Shown piece after piece: positions 40,609 to 50,014 of a DNA stretch of 62,587 bases (position 1 is the first letter of the stretch; each line of letters begins with the position of its first letter). The notes beneath the pieces were generated by a model. It did not search any database. It saw only the letters and a list, made by a program, of their open reading frames with translations, and was not told the origin of the DNA. Source of the stretch: an uncultured Porphyromonadaceae bacterium (lineage in GTDB: Bacteria > Bacteroidota > Bacteroidia > Bacteroidales > Muribaculaceae); contig URSD01000011.1 of assembly GCA_900550395.1 (NCBI GenBank), positions 1 to 62,587 on the forward strand, written 5' to 3'. Both the position numbers and the translations under genes were made by a program.

Positions 40609-42068
40609 TTGTCGGGATTTGCGTCCTTGAGTATGCGGTTCCAGCGTATGCCGCCGTCGAAGAGCGACCGGTCGCGGTCGAAGCTTATCAGCACACGCAT
40701 CGGCGTGCCCACGATGTGGTCCTCCGGCACGAAGCCCCAGAAGCGCGAATCCTGCGAGTTGTCGCGGTTGTCGCCCATCATGAAGTAATAGTCCATGGCG
40801 AAGGTATAAGCCTTGGCCGGCTTTCCGTCGATGTAGACCGTACCGTCGTCGGCGAGCCATGAGTCGGTGTGTCCCTCGTAGTTGCGTATCACGCGGTGGT
40901 AGATGCGCCACGCCTCGGGGTCCATGCGTACGGTCAGTCCTTTGGCCGGGATGAGCAGGCCGCGCGATCCGCCATAGTCCGAGAGGGTCCAGTTGCCGGC
41001 TATGCCGTCCGGGAAGAGGCCGAGGGTATTGCCGTCGGTGGCGAAGAGGCTGCCGAACTTCTCGGCCTGACGCAGAATGCCTTCATCCGTGAGCGTGGCG
41101 AGCATCCTGTCAGTGAGAGGCAGCACGTAGAAGAAGTCAGTACTCTGTGCGCCGGGCAGCAGCGACTGCAGGCGCAGCAGATCCACGCCGTCGGCCATGA
41201 GGGGCTGCGCGTCGCCGGCGGTGATGCCCAGGCGGTGCATGGTGTCGTCGTCGAGTGGCCGCGTCGTGGCTATGACGTAGTTGAACTGCACACTTTGTGG
41301 CATGGGCTGCGCCACGCCGTCGATGTAGATTGTGTCGGAGACTATGCGCAGACGCTGGCCGGGCAGACCCACGGCGCGCTTGACGAAGTTCTGGCGACGG
41401 TCTACCGGTCGGTATTTCACCTCGCCGAACTGCTGCGGGTTGGCCTTTATGGTCTCGCGTCCGTATTCCTTCACCAGCATGTCGTAGTATCTTGGCGTCT
41501 CCTCGAAGAGGGTGCAGACCGTGTCGCCGGCGGGGAAGTTGAACACCACGATGTCGCCGCTTTCCACGTTGCGAAGGCCGCGCAGACGGTGGTAGGCGTT
41601 GTAGGGCGAGTCAAGGTAGCTGTCGCAGTTGAGCAACGGCAGCTTGTTGTGTACCAGAGGGAAGTGAACCGGCGTCATAGGCACGCGCGGACCGTAGGTG
41701 AGCTTGTTGACCCACAGATAGTCGCCCGTCAGCAGCGTCTTCTCCAGCGACGACGAGGGTATCTGATAGTTCTGCCCCACGAAGGCGAAGATGAAGTAGA
41801 CGAGCACGAGGGCGTAGACGATGGCGTCGACCCAGCTCATGACGGCTTTCACGGGACGGCTCTTGCTTTTCTTCCACCACGTCAGGGGTATGTAGCCCGT
41901 GATATAGATGTCGAAGAGCAGCACCAGGGCCAGCAGCCACCACGGGCTGCCCAGCCACACCACCCAGGCCGTGAACACGAGCGCCACGATGCCGAACCGC
42001 ATCCAGCGGGTGGGCTTCACCTGCGCGATGCGCTCGCGCAGGCCGGTCATGAATGAAGCGCCTGTCAT
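40605..42068 (-). CDS. lepB: Signal peptidase I
   Basis: 487 residues, the long Bacteroidetes form. N-terminal membrane helices (GIVALVFTAWVVWLGSPWWL; AIVYALVLVYFIFAFVGQNY). The catalytic Ser is in IPSSSLEKTLLTGDYLWVNK (near 108), the general-base Lys in RRQNFVKRAVGLPGQ, and box E is YYFMMGDNRDNSQDSRFWGF VP. It cleaves signal peptides of exported proteins at the inner membrane. A large insertion between the Lys box and box E is normal for this clade. One base after the Lrp gene. Confidence 0.96.
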   Translation of the reverse strand: MTGASFMTGLRERIAQVKPTRWMRFGIVALVFTAWVVWLGSPWWLLALVLLFDIYITGYIPLTWWKKSKSRPVKAVMSWVDAIVYALVLVYFIFAFVGQNYQIPSSSLEKTLLTGDYLWVNKLTYGPRVPMTPVHFPLVHNKLPLLNCDSYLDSPYNAYHRLRGLRNVESGDIVVFNFPAGDTVCTLFEETPRYYDMLVKEYGRETIKANPQQFGEVKYRPVDRRQNFVKRAVGLPGQRLRIVSDTIYIDGVAQPMPQSVQFNYVIATTRPLDDDTMHRLGITAGDAQPLMADGVDLLRLQSLLPGAQSTDFFYVLPLTDRMLATLTDEGILRQAEKFGSLFATDGNTLGLFPDGIAGNWTLSDYGGSRGLLIPAKGLTVRMDPEAWRIYHRVIRNYEGHTDSWLADDGTVYIDGKPAKAYTFAMDYYFMMGDNRDNSQDSRFWGFVPEDHIVGTPMRVLISFDRDRSLFDGGIRWNRILKDANPDK

Positions 42069-42069
42069 G

Positions 42070-42543
42070 CTACTCCTTGTAGCTTACGGGTATCTCGCGG
42101 GAGATAGAGTTGTCGAGCGAGATAAGCGTCTCGGTGCCGACAACGCCCGGTATCATCTGTATTTTGTTGTTGAGCAGGTCCATGAGGTGCTCGTTGTCGC
42201 GTGCGTACAGCTTCAGCAACAGCGTGTAGGGGCCGGTGGTGAAGTGACACTCCACGATCTCCGGGATTTTCTCAAACTCAGGCACTGCGTCGCGGTACAT
42301 GGCGCCGCGCTCCAGCGTCACGCCGATATAGGTACAGGTGCTGAAGCCGAGTACGTGAGGGTCGACACTGTAACCCGAACCGGTGATGACATTGAGGTCA
42401 ATCATGCGCTGTATGCGCTGATGGATGGCCGCACGGCTCACACCGCACTCCACGGCTACGTCCTTGGAGGGTATGCGTGCGTTATGCATCACTATTTTGA
42501 GAATGTGACGGTCGAGATTGTCGATTTTATCCATGTGTGACAT
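42070..42543 (-). CDS. Lrp/AsnC-family transcriptional regulator
   Basis: 157 residues (MSHMDKIDNLDRHILKIVMH; the second Met at 42534 is an alternative start). An N-terminal HTH (IPSKDVAVECGVSRAAIHQR IQRM) and a C-terminal RAM ligand-sensing domain (TYIGVTLERGAMYRDAVPEF, VECHFTTGPYTLLLKLYARD). Such regulators respond to amino acids. Upstream of lepB-wbqC on the same strand; divergent from the DUF4294 gene. Confidence 0.94.
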   Translation of the reverse strand: MSHMDKIDNLDRHILKIVMHNARIPSKDVAVECGVSRAAIHQRIQRMIDLNVITGSGYSVDPHVLGFSTCTYIGVTLERGAMYRDAVPEFEKIPEIVECHFTTGPYTLLLKLYARDNEHLMDLLNNKIQMIPGVVGTETLISLDNSISREIPVSYKE

Positions 42544-42646
42544 AATTGTTGTAATTTTTGGCAAAAGTAACAATTTTCCACGAAATAACCATAATGTAGG
42601 TAAAATTTACTTAACTTTGTACCCGGATTTTTGTTTTTTATATACA

Positions 42647-43279
42647 ATGCTTAGCCGAACGGTCATATCCCTGCTGCTTCTGTGCCTCGCGCTGCCCTGC
42701 GCCGCGCGGCGCGCCGAACGTACTCTGGAGAACCCCGGCTCGGCACGCAATCCCTACTACCGCGGCTACTACTTCAAAATCGACGAGGAGGGCGATACGG
42801 TGCCTGTCTTCGCCCTGACGGGCATCACCGTCTGGCCGGAGCTGAAGTTCAAGAACAAGAAGGAGGAGAAGTTCTACTGGCGCACCGTGCGCGACGTCCG
42901 TCTCACACTTCCCTACGCCAAACTGATCGCAGAGACGCTCATCGAGACCTACGAGTACATCGAGACTTTCCCGACCAAGAAGGAACGCGAGCAGTACCTC
43001 AAGCGCATGGAGAAGTCGCTCTTCGAGCAGTACAAACCCGTGCTGCGCAAATTCTCGCGGCGCCAGGCCCGTGTGCTCGTGAAGCTCATACAGCGCGAGA
43101 CCAACCAGTCGAGCTACGACATCATCCGCGCTTTTCTGGGCTCTTTCCGTGCCGGCTTCTGGCAAGGCTTCGGCAAGCTGTTCGGCGTGAGCCTCAAGGA
43201 CGACTACAACCCGGCGGCCGACCGCGATGACGCCATTCTGGAACGCATAGCCTGCGGAGTGGAGGAGGGACGCCTATGA
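42647..43279 (+). CDS. DUF4294 secreted protein
   Basis: 210 residues from ATG 42647 with signal peptide MLSRTVISLLLLCLALPCAA. The DUF4294 domain includes GYYFKIDEEGDTVPVFALTG, ITVWPELKFKNKKEEKFYWR, VRLTLPYAKLIAETLIETYE and RETNQSSYDIIRAFLGSFRA. Bacteroidetes-specific, function unknown, typically next to xerD. Its stop overlaps xerD by four bases. A -7 box TAACTTTG lies at 42612-42619. Confidence 0.92.
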   Translation: MLSRTVISLLLLCLALPCAARRAERTLENPGSARNPYYRGYYFKIDEEGDTVPVFALTGITVWPELKFKNKKEEKFYWRTVRDVRLTLPYAKLIAETLIETYEYIETFPTKKEREQYLKRMEKSLFEQYKPVLRKFSRRQARVLVKLIQRETNQSSYDIIRAFLGSFRAGFWQGFGKLFGVSLKDDYNPAADRDDAILERIACGVEEGRL

Positions 43280-44178
43280 AGCACTCCCTGCTCGACCGCT
43301 ATGCCGCATGGCTGATGCTTGAGCGCGGACTGAGCGCCAACACCCGCGCCGCCTATGCCTCCGACGCCGCGCGCCTGGACGCATGGCTCTCCGAGCGTGG
43401 CCTTTCTCCCGAGCAGGCCACGGCCGACGACCTCCAGACCTTCCTCTGCGACCTGCACGACCTGGGCATCGCCCCGCGCTCGCAGGCCAGGGTGATTTCA
43501 GGCATAAAATCGCTCTACCGCTTCATGCGCCTGGAGCATCTGATTGATGAGAATCCCTCGCTGCTCATCGACGCCCCGCGCCTCGGCCGCAAGCTGCCCG
43601 AAGTGCTCACCGTAGGCGAGGTGGACGCCATGCTCGCGGCCATCGACCCCGGCAGCGCGCAGGCGCAGCGCAACCGTGCTATCATCGAGACGCTCTTCAG
43701 CTGCGGGCTGCGCGTCAGCGAGCTGACGGAATTGGAGATCAGCCGCACCAACCTCTCGCAGGGCTACCTCAGCGTCACGGGCAAGGGATCCAAGGAGCGC
43801 CTTGTACCCCTCAGCGCATCGGCCGTCGCCGAGCTCACGGCATGGCTGGCCGAGCGCGAGAGCTACCCCGTCAAGGCCGGCCACGAGGGCTACGTGTTCC
43901 TCAACCGCCTCGGCCGTCGCCTCACGCGCGTCATGGTCTTCTACATTGTGCGCGACCTTGCCGCGGCCGCCGGCATATGCAAGGAAATATCACCTCATAC
44001 ACTACGTCATTCCTTTGCCACGGCTCTGCTCGAAGGGGGCGCCAATCTTCGCGCCATCCAGCAGATGCTGGGCCATGAGAGCATCGCCACTACGGAGATA
44101 TATCTGCATCTCGACAATGCCCGCCTGCGCGAGGAAATCCTCCGATGCCATCCCCGCGCCTTCAACGCCGGGCAGTAA
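43276..44178 (+). CDS. xerD: Site-specific tyrosine recombinase XerD
   Basis: 300 residues: N-terminal SAM-like core-binding domain (LDRYAAWLMLERGLSANTRA) and C-terminal catalytic domain. The active-site residues are all present: Arg146 (GLRVSEL), Lys170 (VTGKGSKERLVP), His241 and Arg244 (HTLRHSFAT), His267 (LGHESI) and Tyr276 (TTEIYLH). It resolves chromosome dimers at dif with XerC. Chromosomal context (DUF4294 neighbour) argues for the housekeeping enzyme and not an integrase. Confidence 0.96.
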   Translation: MKHSLLDRYAAWLMLERGLSANTRAAYASDAARLDAWLSERGLSPEQATADDLQTFLCDLHDLGIAPRSQARVISGIKSLYRFMRLEHLIDENPSLLIDAPRLGRKLPEVLTVGEVDAMLAAIDPGSAQAQRNRAIIETLFSCGLRVSELTELEISRTNLSQGYLSVTGKGSKERLVPLSASAVAELTAWLAERESYPVKAGHEGYVFLNRLGRRLTRVMVFYIVRDLAAAAGICKEISPHTLRHSFATALLEGGANLRAIQQMLGHESIATTEIYLHLDNARLREEILRCHPRAFNAGQ

Positions 44179-44193
44179 GCGTCAGAGAGCGTC

Positions 44194-45771
44194 TCAGCCT
44201 TCGCGTTCCTGAAGGAATTTGTCGAGATTGTCGCACTTGCCGAGCCCGAACTTGGAACGTATGCGGTAGCGGGCGCTGTTGACACTGGCGCGTGAGATGT
44301 TGAGGTAGACCGAAATTTCTTCAGTGCTGTGCCGTAGATAGATAAGCATGCAGAATATCACGTCGGTATCGGTCAGCGACGGGTAGTCGCGGCGCAGATT
44401 GTCGGCAAATCGGGGATAGAGCGCATTGAAGGCCCGCAGGAATGGCCCGGGATTGTTGCCGAAGAACTGCGGACGATAGAGGATGTCGGTAGACGTGGCC
44501 GCACGGTCGGAGAGCTCGCTCTTGATGATCTTGATGCGCTCAAGGGCCGAATTGCGTTCGTTCAGAGCCTCGCTGATGCCGGCCTCGGCCGATATGCGCC
44601 GGGCGCGTTCGGCATCACGGCGCAGCTTCATCCGGAGGGAGCGACGGCGCACAATGACGATAATAACGACGGCCACGACGACTAAAAGGATGGCTGTGAC
44701 GGTTATTATCACAGTCTGCCGGTGCTTTGCCTGCAATTTTTCATGCAGAAAGCGGTTCTCACTTTCCTTATGGGCTACGTCGGCGCGCACTTTCGCCGTC
44801 ATGAGCTCAAGATTGTGGCGGGCGCGGCTCATGGAGTCGTCCAGCAGATTGTACTCATTGTAGATGCCGCTTACGCGGTCGAACATATGCTCCGAGTTGT
44901 ATACCTCGATCAGGCGCCGCATCTCGAGGAAGGTCATTTCCAGGTCGCCCATGCCGCGCAGCCTGTCCACAGCAGACTCCATCATGGCTATGCCTTCTTC
45001 CTTGTCGCCACGGAGATAGAGCCCGTAGCCCAGCGTAGCCTCGTAGCCCGTGTAGTCATGATTTTCATTCGCATCAAAAAGTCTCTTAAGCAGGGTGACG
45101 GCGAGATTCACGGAATCGGGCGAAGTGCTGCGCGACAGGATCAGGTTGGCACGCTCCGCGTCTATCGTGGCAAGCAGCAGGGCGGTATCCTGCTGCACCG
45201 TATCGCGGCGTATTGTGGCGTAGGCGCTGTCGAAGCAGGCGAAGGCATCGTCGGTACGACCCACGTTGGCATACACCTGCGTGCGGAAGCGCCATAGGTC
45301 GGCCATAAGCAGGCCACCCAGGCTGCGGCTGACGGCCATTGCCGTATCGCTGTAGGCAAGCGCTTTTTCCGTCATGCCGAGACGTTCGCAGAACTGGCTG
45401 ATGTCGCCGTACAGCATGACAGCGCTCTCCGACTGCGCCAGCCACGGGCATGAACGTAACGAATCAAGAGCCTCGTTGAAGTATGGTAGCGCTTCCTCAA
45501 GGCGTCCGGCCGAGAACAGAAAATATGCCATCTGCTCGAGGACGGCTACCGGATTTTCCCGGCTGTTTCCGGCCCGCAACCGCCGCACAGCCTCTTGCTG
45601 GACGCGGATATACTCGTCAAATTCGGCACCGGTATCGAGCATCAGCCATGCCTGCTCAGTCAGACCTTGCTCGTATTCCACAGGCTTGTAATCCGGAGAC
45701 GGCTGCCGACATCCCGACATCATCAGGAAAGCCGGGAAAAACAGAGATATTAATATGGGTAACAGACGCAT
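44194..45771 (-). CDS. TPR lipoprotein regulator with membrane anchor and C-terminal HTH (paralogue)
   Basis: 525 residues: lipobox LMMSGC (Cys21), TPR-like repeats (about 60-300; EQMAYFLFSAGRLEEALPYF, VMLYGDISQFCERLGMTEKA), membrane helix (VIITVTAILLVVVAVVIIVI VRRRS), a coiled region and a LuxR-like HTH (YPSLTDTDVIFCMLIYLRHS, TEEISVYLNISRASVNSARY). Same architecture as 27362-28990 but GC-rich throughout. It converges on xerD and lies downstream of the beta-helix lipoprotein gene, which may be its target. Confidence 0.85.
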   Translation of the reverse strand: MRLLPILISLFFPAFLMMSGCRQPSPDYKPVEYEQGLTEQAWLMLDTGAEFDEYIRVQQEAVRRLRAGNSRENPVAVLEQMAYFLFSAGRLEEALPYFNEALDSLRSCPWLAQSESAVMLYGDISQFCERLGMTEKALAYSDTAMAVSRSLGGLLMADLWRFRTQVYANVGRTDDAFACFDSAYATIRRDTVQQDTALLLATIDAERANLILSRSTSPDSVNLAVTLLKRLFDANENHDYTGYEATLGYGLYLRGDKEEGIAMMESAVDRLRGMGDLEMTFLEMRRLIEVYNSEHMFDRVSGIYNEYNLLDDSMSRARHNLELMTAKVRADVAHKESENRFLHEKLQAKHRQTVIITVTAILLVVVAVVIIVIVRRRSLRMKLRRDAERARRISAEAGISEALNERNSALERIKIIKSELSDRAATSTDILYRPQFFGNNPGPFLRAFNALYPRFADNLRRDYPSLTDTDVIFCMLIYLRHSTEEISVYLNISRASVNSARYRIRSKFGLGKCDNLDKFLQEREG

Positions 45772-45863
45772 AGACGTGTGCAGAATTTTCGTTGCAAAGA
45801 TAAGAAAAGTCCGGCAGATATGCGCGACATTCCGTTCCGTCAGGCAAGTAATTTATTGCAAAT

Positions 45864-47297
45864 CTATCGGGCGGCGGGCGTCTCCGGCTCCTCCGGCGTG
45901 TAGACGTAGGCGCCGAGGTCGGGCTGCGGGCCGCGGGCGTTGCCGTAGGCGTCGACGGCCGCGCGCGGGTCGGAGGCGTAGGGCGAGCCTGCGCCGCGGG
46001 CGGGCGATTCCTCCTTGAGGCGATAGTCGAAGATGTAGGCCGACCGGTCGTTGCGGTACAGCGGGTCGGTGTCCCAGAGGCAGCCGGTGAACTCGTCGTC
46101 ATCGGAGCCCGCGCTCTTGAGCAGGCAATAGTCCATGCGCACGGCAGTGCCCTTGAGGTCGCCGTGGCTCAGGTCGGTGCCCAGTCCGTAGATGATGCTG
46201 TTGGCGATATTCGCCGTGGTGTAGGGCGCGCCGCTTTCGTCCGAGTCTTTCTCCGAGGTGTGGGCAAGCTGGAGCGCCGGGCCGCTGATGGCCGCGAAGA
46301 GGTAGTAGTTGGCCAGCGTGCAGTGATTGATGACGTGGCTGCCGCCCTGCAGGCGCACTAAGCCCTCGCCGGCCTCGCTGAACTGGCAGCCGAAGGCGGC
46401 GACGTCGGCATGCACAGCCTCCAGGACGAGTCCTGCGGAGTTGTGCAGCACGCAGTTGAGCATCAACAGTGTCGGCCTCTCCGGAGCGCCCGGCTCGCCT
46501 TCGATTCTGACGCCCTGCCACGTGTTGCGGATGTCGGTATGAACCAGCACGTTGTTGCGGCTCGTAGAGGTGAAGAACACGCCGGTCCACTGGCGCGACA
46601 TTATGTCGAATGAGATGTCGCCAACCACGTTACCGGTGCGATCGCCGGCCATGTGTACGGGCCGTTCGACGGTTCCGGCCGTCTCGAGCGTTCCGCGCAC
46701 AGCCATGTAGGCACCGTCGTGGAAATAAAGCTCCGTCCCGGCGCCGAGTCCGAGGAACGCACCCGGCTCCACCACCAGCGAATCGTACACGATGTAGGGG
46801 CGTCCGGCAGTGAACACCTCGCGGCCGGAGACACGGTGGCCGCGCAGGCGCACGGCGTCGCGGCCCTGCGCGTCGAGCACCACGCTGCGCGTCACGCCGC
46901 AGGCCGTAAAACTGAACTTGGCGCGCACGTCCACAGGCACCGCCTGGCCGTTGGGCGGCAGAGTGGCCTCTATAAATACATATATGGAATCCTTGGCGCG
47001 GATTTCGACGTCGTGGAATTCAGTGCCGCTGAAGCCGTCGACATTCATGCGGAAATACTCCGGGTTGTCGCCGTCGAGGACAATATCGGTTATGTTCACC
47101 GACTTCGACGAACGGTTGCGCAGGGTGAATCGGTGTGTGGGCGTGCCCTCCTCGGTGAAGACGGTGCCCATGCGGAGCGTATCGAGCGAAGCCACAGGCG
47201 CGTCGGCAGGCGCGGAGGTGAATCCGTCCTCGATACAACCCGTAGCGGCGACCGCGAGCAGCGCGGCCATAAAGAGAGAGTAGACAATTCTTTTCAT
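45864..47297 (-). CDS. Beta-helix lipoprotein
   Basis: 477 residues from ATG 47297; lipobox VAATGC. An N-terminal beta-sandwich region (about 30-140: FTLRNRSSKSVNITDIVLDG DNPEYF) precedes a right-handed parallel beta-helix (about 180-440) with short repeated strands: ILAGRPYIVYDSLVVEPGAF-like FTAGRPYIVYDSLVVEPGAF, GTELYFHDGAYMAVRGTLET, NVLVHTDIRNTWQGVRIEG, TANIANSIIYGLGTDLS. C-terminal YASDPRAAVDAYGNARGPQP DLGAYVYTPEE is typical of these proteins. Probably surface-exposed; function unknown. Confidence 0.82.
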   Translation of the reverse strand: MKRIVYSLFMAALLAVAATGCIEDGFTSAPADAPVASLDTLRMGTVFTEEGTPTHRFTLRNRSSKSVNITDIVLDGDNPEYFRMNVDGFSGTEFHDVEIRAKDSIYVFIEATLPPNGQAVPVDVRAKFSFTACGVTRSVVLDAQGRDAVRLRGHRVSGREVFTAGRPYIVYDSLVVEPGAFLGLGAGTELYFHDGAYMAVRGTLETAGTVERPVHMAGDRTGNVVGDISFDIMSRQWTGVFFTSTSRNNVLVHTDIRNTWQGVRIEGEPGAPERPTLLMLNCVLHNSAGLVLEAVHADVAAFGCQFSEAGEGLVRLQGGSHVINHCTLANYYLFAAISGPALQLAHTSEKDSDESGAPYTTANIANSIIYGLGTDLSHGDLKGTAVRMDYCLLKSAGSDDDEFTGCLWDTDPLYRNDRSAYIFDYRLKEESPARGAGSPYASDPRAAVDAYGNARGPQPDLGAYVYTPEEPETPAAR

Positions 47298-47386
47298 CGC
47301 CTTATATAACGGAAAAACCGCCACCTTATTGCATTATTTCAGAGTGGGCAAAACGACAATTCCCGGCTTGAATGAGCGCCGCAGGC

Positions 47387-47417
47387 TTGTGTATTACAAA
47401 TTAGTATTGTATTTTTG
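47387..47417 (+). promoter_or_regulatory. Promoter of the propeller-like protein gene
   Basis: TTG at 47387-47389 and TATTTTTG at 47410-47417 with a 20-nt spacer. The transcript would begin about 47423, giving a leader of about 17 nt before ATG 47440. Confidence 0.5.
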
Positions 47418-47439
47418 CCACACCAAACCCATATTCATC

Positions 47440-48945
47440 ATGATTGCCTTAAGGAAAATCCTACTGCTGACGACCTTGCTGTTTTCTCCGATTCTGTCTG
47501 CTCAGGTAAAGTCGATTGCCGATTGCGAGCAAGTCGCATTGGCGAAAGACGGCAACGGAGAGAAAGTAATGTTCTACTACATTCCGACTAAAGGATTAAA
47601 AACCACAGCATTTGATGAAAAGTCCGGGCAACTTACCCTCATAGATGATGAAGGCTATCGAAAATATGATACCGAGACAATGACTCTCTTGTCCCACTGC
47701 AAGATAGATACAGATAAAGATCTGATGCAGACTTCGGACAGCGGGTACCTGTTTTATTCCACTCCCGACCTTTTTTCTACCACCAATAAGCCATATTTTT
47801 ATGGTCTTGACGGAAAACTTGTGTGGAAAGGTAAAGAAAATGTCTTCATGGGCATTAGTCATAAAAATGTCCTTATTTGCAACAAGGGGAATTACGGTGA
47901 CAAAAAGCCCATACGCCTGATGGGGTATGAGCTATCCTCCGGCCGCGAATTGTGGCGGACTGAGTTCCACGCCAAGAACCACAGCATTTTATGTGGAATA
48001 CGCCAGAAAAACTATGACAGCGATTCACTTTATCTCATAGCCGACTCATTGTTACTCATAAATTTACGTACCGGCTGCAAGTTAGCCGGTCGCCCATTCA
48101 ACGTCATTGGCAAGAATGATCGTAGAACTGGATTACATAGCAATTGGATTGTACGCGGCGACAGCATGTTTATCGCTGATGCCGACAGTCTGTACTGCCT
48201 TGACAGCGGCCTGAATTCCATTTGGCAGACAGCATTGCCGACCGATTTGGGCGCAAGATCCAGAATACGGATAAATGACGGCAAATTATATCTACAGAAC
48301 TTCGGCTTTGGAGTATATAGCTACGGCTTTGGACATCAGTTTGTAGATTATTACCGTTATGGCAGACCTTTCGCCGCGACATACGATATAAAAACAGGAA
48401 AACAGATTTCATTATCGATACCGGAAGCCGACAGAAAAATTACAACGAACGGCTGTTATGTGGACGATAACAGAATATACTGGCAAGCCGGAGATAAATT
48501 CTATTTCACATCCGTGCAGGACAGCACCATTCACAGAATAAAATGGAAACACGAGACTGATTTTGAGCCCGACAGGTACCATCCCAATTACGTACTCCAC
48601 GATACTATCGAAGTGGTACGGGACGGAAAGTTCGTACCCATATGCACCGACAAGAACCATATGGTGGTGGAGATATTCGGAAAGGACATCAACGTCGCTT
48701 CTCCCGACGGAACCTGCCGCTTTATACCCTCCGACAGCGCTTATGTTCACTATAATGATAACGTCTATTCCACCAACGGCATACCCGACAGACCTACAAG
48801 CTACGTTATCATAGACCCCGTAAGCCGCGAGATACGCTATTCATTCTTCCTCAAAGGATTCGTATACACCGACAGAAAGGGAAACATCATAGTACACACA
48901 AAAACCGGCCTGGGATTCCTCCCGCACAGGTCAGCCAATCTGTAA
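47440..48945 (+). CDS. Secreted beta-propeller-like protein
   Basis: 501 residues from ATG 47440 with a signal peptide (MIALRKILLLTTLLFSPILS). The mature chain has repeated beta-strand patterns reminiscent of PQQ/quinoprotein-like propellers (YFYGLDGKLVWKGKENVFMG, YELSSGRELWRTEFHAKNHS, DSLYCLDSGLNSIWQTALPT, ATYDIKTGKQISLSIPEADR). No enzyme motif is apparent. AT-rich relative to its neighbours. Single-gene unit from the promoter at 47387. Confidence 0.72.
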   Translation: MIALRKILLLTTLLFSPILSAQVKSIADCEQVALAKDGNGEKVMFYYIPTKGLKTTAFDEKSGQLTLIDDEGYRKYDTETMTLLSHCKIDTDKDLMQTSDSGYLFYSTPDLFSTTNKPYFYGLDGKLVWKGKENVFMGISHKNVLICNKGNYGDKKPIRLMGYELSSGRELWRTEFHAKNHSILCGIRQKNYDSDSLYLIADSLLLINLRTGCKLAGRPFNVIGKNDRRTGLHSNWIVRGDSMFIADADSLYCLDSGLNSIWQTALPTDLGARSRIRINDGKLYLQNFGFGVYSYGFGHQFVDYYRYGRPFAATYDIKTGKQISLSIPEADRKITTNGCYVDDNRIYWQAGDKFYFTSVQDSTIHRIKWKHETDFEPDRYHPNYVLHDTIEVVRDGKFVPICTDKNHMVVEIFGKDINVASPDGTCRFIPSDSAYVHYNDNVYSTNGIPDRPTSYVIIDPVSREIRYSFFLKGFVYTDRKGNIIVHTKTGLGFLPHRSANL

Positions 48946-48966
48946 GGATGCCCCCTTACCTCTAAA

Positions 48967-49650
48967 CTATATCTCCTCGTCGAGAGAATAGTTTATAAAG
49001 TCGACAAGCGGACGCAGCGGAGCCGTGCGGTCGGCGGCCTCCTCGGGCCAGTCGGGCCGCGCGAAGAACTCCGGCGGCAGCGGATGGAACTTGCCGTAGC
49101 TCTTGAGGCGCAGCAGCTCTATCTGCGGATGGTCCTTGGGCCATCCGGCGGGAGCCGTCTTCAGCGCGGGGCCGCACCAGCCCGAGCCGTAGAGGCTGCG
49201 GAGGGCAGGCTCGGCGAGGATGGACTCAAGCTCGTCGATATTGTCGACGATAGCCTGACGCAGCTTGCGCAGCTGCGCCGAGTCGGGGCACCAGAAGCCG
49301 CCATATAGGCCACCCTCCTCGGGACGGTTGTCCATCTGGAGATAATATCCGGCGCGCTCGTCACGTGTGCCCTGCACCTGAAAGGCGGCCGAAAAGAATG
49401 TCTTGTACGGAGTCTTGTCGGGGGAGAAACGCGTGTCGCGGTATATGCGGTAGGCCTGACGGCGCGCCTGCTGGTGCGCCACGCGGGGGTCGTGCTGCGC
49501 AAGGCGCGCTATGTAGCGGTCCACCTCGTCGAGCCACATCGCGCGCACGTCGTCGTACTCCGACTTGTGCTCGGCGAACCACACGCGGTTGTTGTTGCGC
49601 GCCAGACGCGCCAGAAATTCAAGGGCGGGATGCTGACGTTTCATGCTCAT
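48967..49650 (-). CDS. DUF2461-family protein
   Basis: 227 residues. DUF2461 signatures: ALEFLARLARNNNRVWFAEH KSEYD, YRIYRDTRFSPDKTPYKTFF, GYYLQMDNRPEEGGLYGGFW and LKSYGKFHPLPPEFFARPDW. Cytoplasmic, function unknown. Start overlaps the DUF4834 stop by four bases. Its stop TAG is the TAG of a post-stop repeat (ATATAGTTTAGAGGTAAGG on the minus strand). Confidence 0.93.
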   Translation of the reverse strand: MSMKRQHPALEFLARLARNNNRVWFAEHKSEYDDVRAMWLDEVDRYIARLAQHDPRVAHQQARRQAYRIYRDTRFSPDKTPYKTFFSAAFQVQGTRDERAGYYLQMDNRPEEGGLYGGFWCPDSAQLRKLRQAIVDNIDELESILAEPALRSLYGSGWCGPALKTAPAGWPKDHPQIELLRLKSYGKFHPLPPEFFARPDWPEEAADRTAPLRPLVDFINYSLDEEI

Positions 49651-49982
49651 TTAATTTCCTCCCAGTCGGCGTCCTCCACCTGCGGCTCCGGCTTGCCCGG
49701 ACGGGCAGAGGGCGCAGGATCATCGCCATAGGTGCGCACTTCCTCGAAGGCCACATATTCGCCCACGTCGCGCGCTATCTTCTTCTTGCGGGCTCGGCCG
49801 TGCGGTGCCTCCGGGTCGGGCGTGTCACCGTAGCCGGCAGCGCGTCGATATGCCTGCCGAAACTCCTCGGCTGCACGGAACTGGCGCTTCACGGCGCTGT
49901 ACTGGCGCCAGAATGCCCATGCGGCACGTCCAAGCGGCAGCAGCACGAAAAAAAACAGAAGGAGAAAGAGAAATGTACCCAT
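49647..49982 (-). CDS. DUF4834-family small membrane protein
   Basis: 111 residues with one N-terminal membrane helix (MGTFLFLLLFFFVLLPLGRA) and a charged cytoplasmic tail (ARKKKIARDVGEYVAFEEVR TYG) ending in VEDADWEEIK. Matches DUF4834, a small Bacteroidetes family found near pssA/psd. Role unknown; 32 bases after pssA. Confidence 0.85.
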   Translation of the reverse strand: MGTFLFLLLFFFVLLPLGRAAWAFWRQYSAVKRQFRAAEEFRQAYRRAAGYGDTPDPEAPHGRARKKKIARDVGEYVAFEEVRTYGDDPAPSARPGKPEPQVEDADWEEIK

Positions 49983-50014
49983 AATAAAACGTCCCCTGAG
50001 GGCGGGAGATTTAA

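Noticed and set aside
43276..44178. Integrase of a mobile element
   Set aside because: Size, catalytic set and the DUF4294 neighbour fit housekeeping XerD; no att sites or cargo genes nearby.
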